Below are positions 4,447-5,193 of a stretch of DNA of 5,193 nt, piece after piece. The stretch's first letter is position 1; the number at the start of each line of letters is the position of its first letter. The position numbers and the translations under genes are program-made. The notes beneath the pieces are model-generated. The model was given only the letters and a program-made list of their open reading frames with translations, was not told the origin of the DNA and made no database searches. Source of the stretch: Sphingomonadaceae bacterium (GTDB taxonomy: Bacteria > Pseudomonadota > Alphaproteobacteria > Sphingomonadales > Sphingomonadaceae); NCBI GenBank assembly GCA_019245455.1, contig JAFARM010000299.1, positions 1 through 5,193 on the forward strand. The letters are read 5' to 3'.

Positions 4447-5193
4447 ATGACCCTGTTCGACGACTGGCGCGCGCGCTCGCCCTTCTACGACGCCAGCCAC
4501 GCGGCGGTGGCGCAGTCGGTCCGCGCCTTCGTGGCACGCGAAGTCGCGCCGCACATCGACGCGTGGGAGAACGCCCGCCAACTCCCCCGCGCGCTGCACA
4601 AGAAGGCCGCCGCCGCCGGCATCCTCGGCCTCGGCTATCCGGAGGCCTATGGCGGGCACTCGGACGGCTTCGACATCTTCCATTCCATGACGCAGTCGGA
4701 GGAGCTGGCGAGCGTCGGCGCGGGCGGGCTGACCGCCTCGCTGATGACGCACGGCATCGGCCTGCCGCCAATCCTCGCCATGGGGTCGGAGGAGCTGAAA
4801 CAGCGCATCGCCCCGCCGGTGCTGGCGGGCGAGAAGATCATCGCGCTCGCCATCACCGAGGCCGGCGGCGGCTCCGACGTCGCGGCGCTGACGACGCGGG
4901 CCGAGCGGCGAGGCGACGCCTACGTCGTCAACGGCGGCAAGATGTTCATCACGTCGGGGATGCGCGCCGACTATGTCACGACCGCCGTCCGCACCGGCGG
5001 GCCGGGGACGGGGGGCATCTCGCTGCTGCTGATCGAGGGGGGGATGCCCGGCTTCACGCGGACGCCGCTCGAGAAGATGGGCTGGCACTGCTCCGACACC
5101 GCCGCGCTGTATTTCGACGATGTGCGGGTGCCGGCGGAGAACCTCATCGGGCCGGAGAACGCCGGGTTCGCCGGCATCATGCGTAATTTCAAC
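4447..5193 (+). CDS. Acyl-CoA dehydrogenase, N-terminal 249 residues (cut off by the window edge)
   Basis: This is a flavoenzyme that introduces a trans-2,3 double bond into an acyl-CoA and passes electrons to electron-transfer flavoprotein. The frame is open from ATG to the window end with no stop. Residues about 10-125 form the helical N-terminal domain (VRAFVAREVAPHIDAWE, then LGLGYPEAYGG near 61-70). The middle beta domain carries ITEAGGGSDVA at 136-146, the counterpart of the family's TEPxxGSD FAD/substrate loop with Ala in place of the usual Pro. It continues with NGGKMFITSG at 162-171 and EKMGWHCSDTAALYFDDVRVP at about 209-229. The C-terminal helical domain with the catalytic base is beyond the window, so chain-length class and substrate cannot be fixed; wording near KMGWHCSDTA suggests a long-chain or branched-chain type. 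The ATG at 4447 begins a natural N-terminus, with only a weak GGGGA 6 nt upstream. It lies 143 bp after msrA, across a repeat. Confidence 0.93.
   Translation, partial: MTLFDDWRARSPFYDASHAAVAQSVRAFVAREVAPHIDAWENARQLPRALHKKAAAAGILGLGYPEAYGGHSDGFDIFHSMTQSEELASVGAGGLTASLMTHGIGLPPILAMGSEELKQRIAPPVLAGEKIIALAITEAGGGSDVAALTTRAERRGDAYVVNGGKMFITSGMRADYVTTAVRTGGPGTGGISLLLIEGGMPGFTRTPLEKMGWHCSDTAALYFDDVRVPAENLIGPENAGFAGIMRNFN

Noticed and set aside
2318..4771. 817-codon open frame on the minus strand across the amidase, msrA and the acyl-CoA dehydrogenase
   Set aside because: It lies antisense to three well-supported genes, its product is low-complexity Arg/Gly/Ala with no recognisable domain, and long antisense frames are normal at this GC content.

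Overview
This window looks like chromosomal DNA from a GC-rich alphaproteobacterium, most likely a sphingomonad. The reasons are the strong G/C third-position bias, the divergent rne / N-acetylmuramoyl-L-alanine amidase pair, an RNase E with a long acidic insertion in its S1 domain, a promoter of the alphaproteobacterial housekeeping type, and three palindromic intergenic repeats of a kind I associate with sphingomonads. The assignment rests on gene content and recalled sequence style, not on a database search.

Layout. Positions 1-1892 (minus strand) encode ribonuclease E; its start is inside the window and its C-terminal tail runs off the left edge. Positions 1893-2374 are a 482-base divergent control region. 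It holds a candidate rne promoter, a long structured rne leader with an intrinsic-terminator-like hairpin, and a palindromic repeat of about 145 bp next to the amidase. Positions 2375-3568 (plus) encode an exported AMIN + Amidase_3 cell-wall amidase. Positions 3569-3772 are a gap dominated by a near-perfect inverted repeat with 37-nt arms and ending in a GC hairpin just before the next ribosome binding site. Positions 3773-4303 (plus) encode peptide methionine sulfoxide reductase MsrA. Positions 4304-4446 hold a third inverted repeat with 33-nt arms. Positions 4447-5193 (plus) encode the N-terminal 249 residues of an acyl-CoA dehydrogenase that runs off the right edge.

How the parts relate. 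RNase E (RNA decay) and the amidase (septal peptidoglycan splitting) are a familiar neighbour pair but act in unrelated processes. MsrA (repair of oxidised methionine) and the acyl-CoA dehydrogenase (beta-oxidation type chemistry) show no obvious link to them or to each other. Each plus-strand gene is separated from the previous one by a repeat element, so they probably do not form a tight operon.

No new multi-gene system is visible. The most interesting candidate is the rne leader. It combines a promoter, a 15-bp stem-loop, an 8-nt complementarity between that stem-loop and the terminator arm, and a hairpin followed by six Ts, all upstream of the rne start. This is compatible with RNA-based attenuation or autoregulation of RNase E, but it is an inference from base pairing alone.
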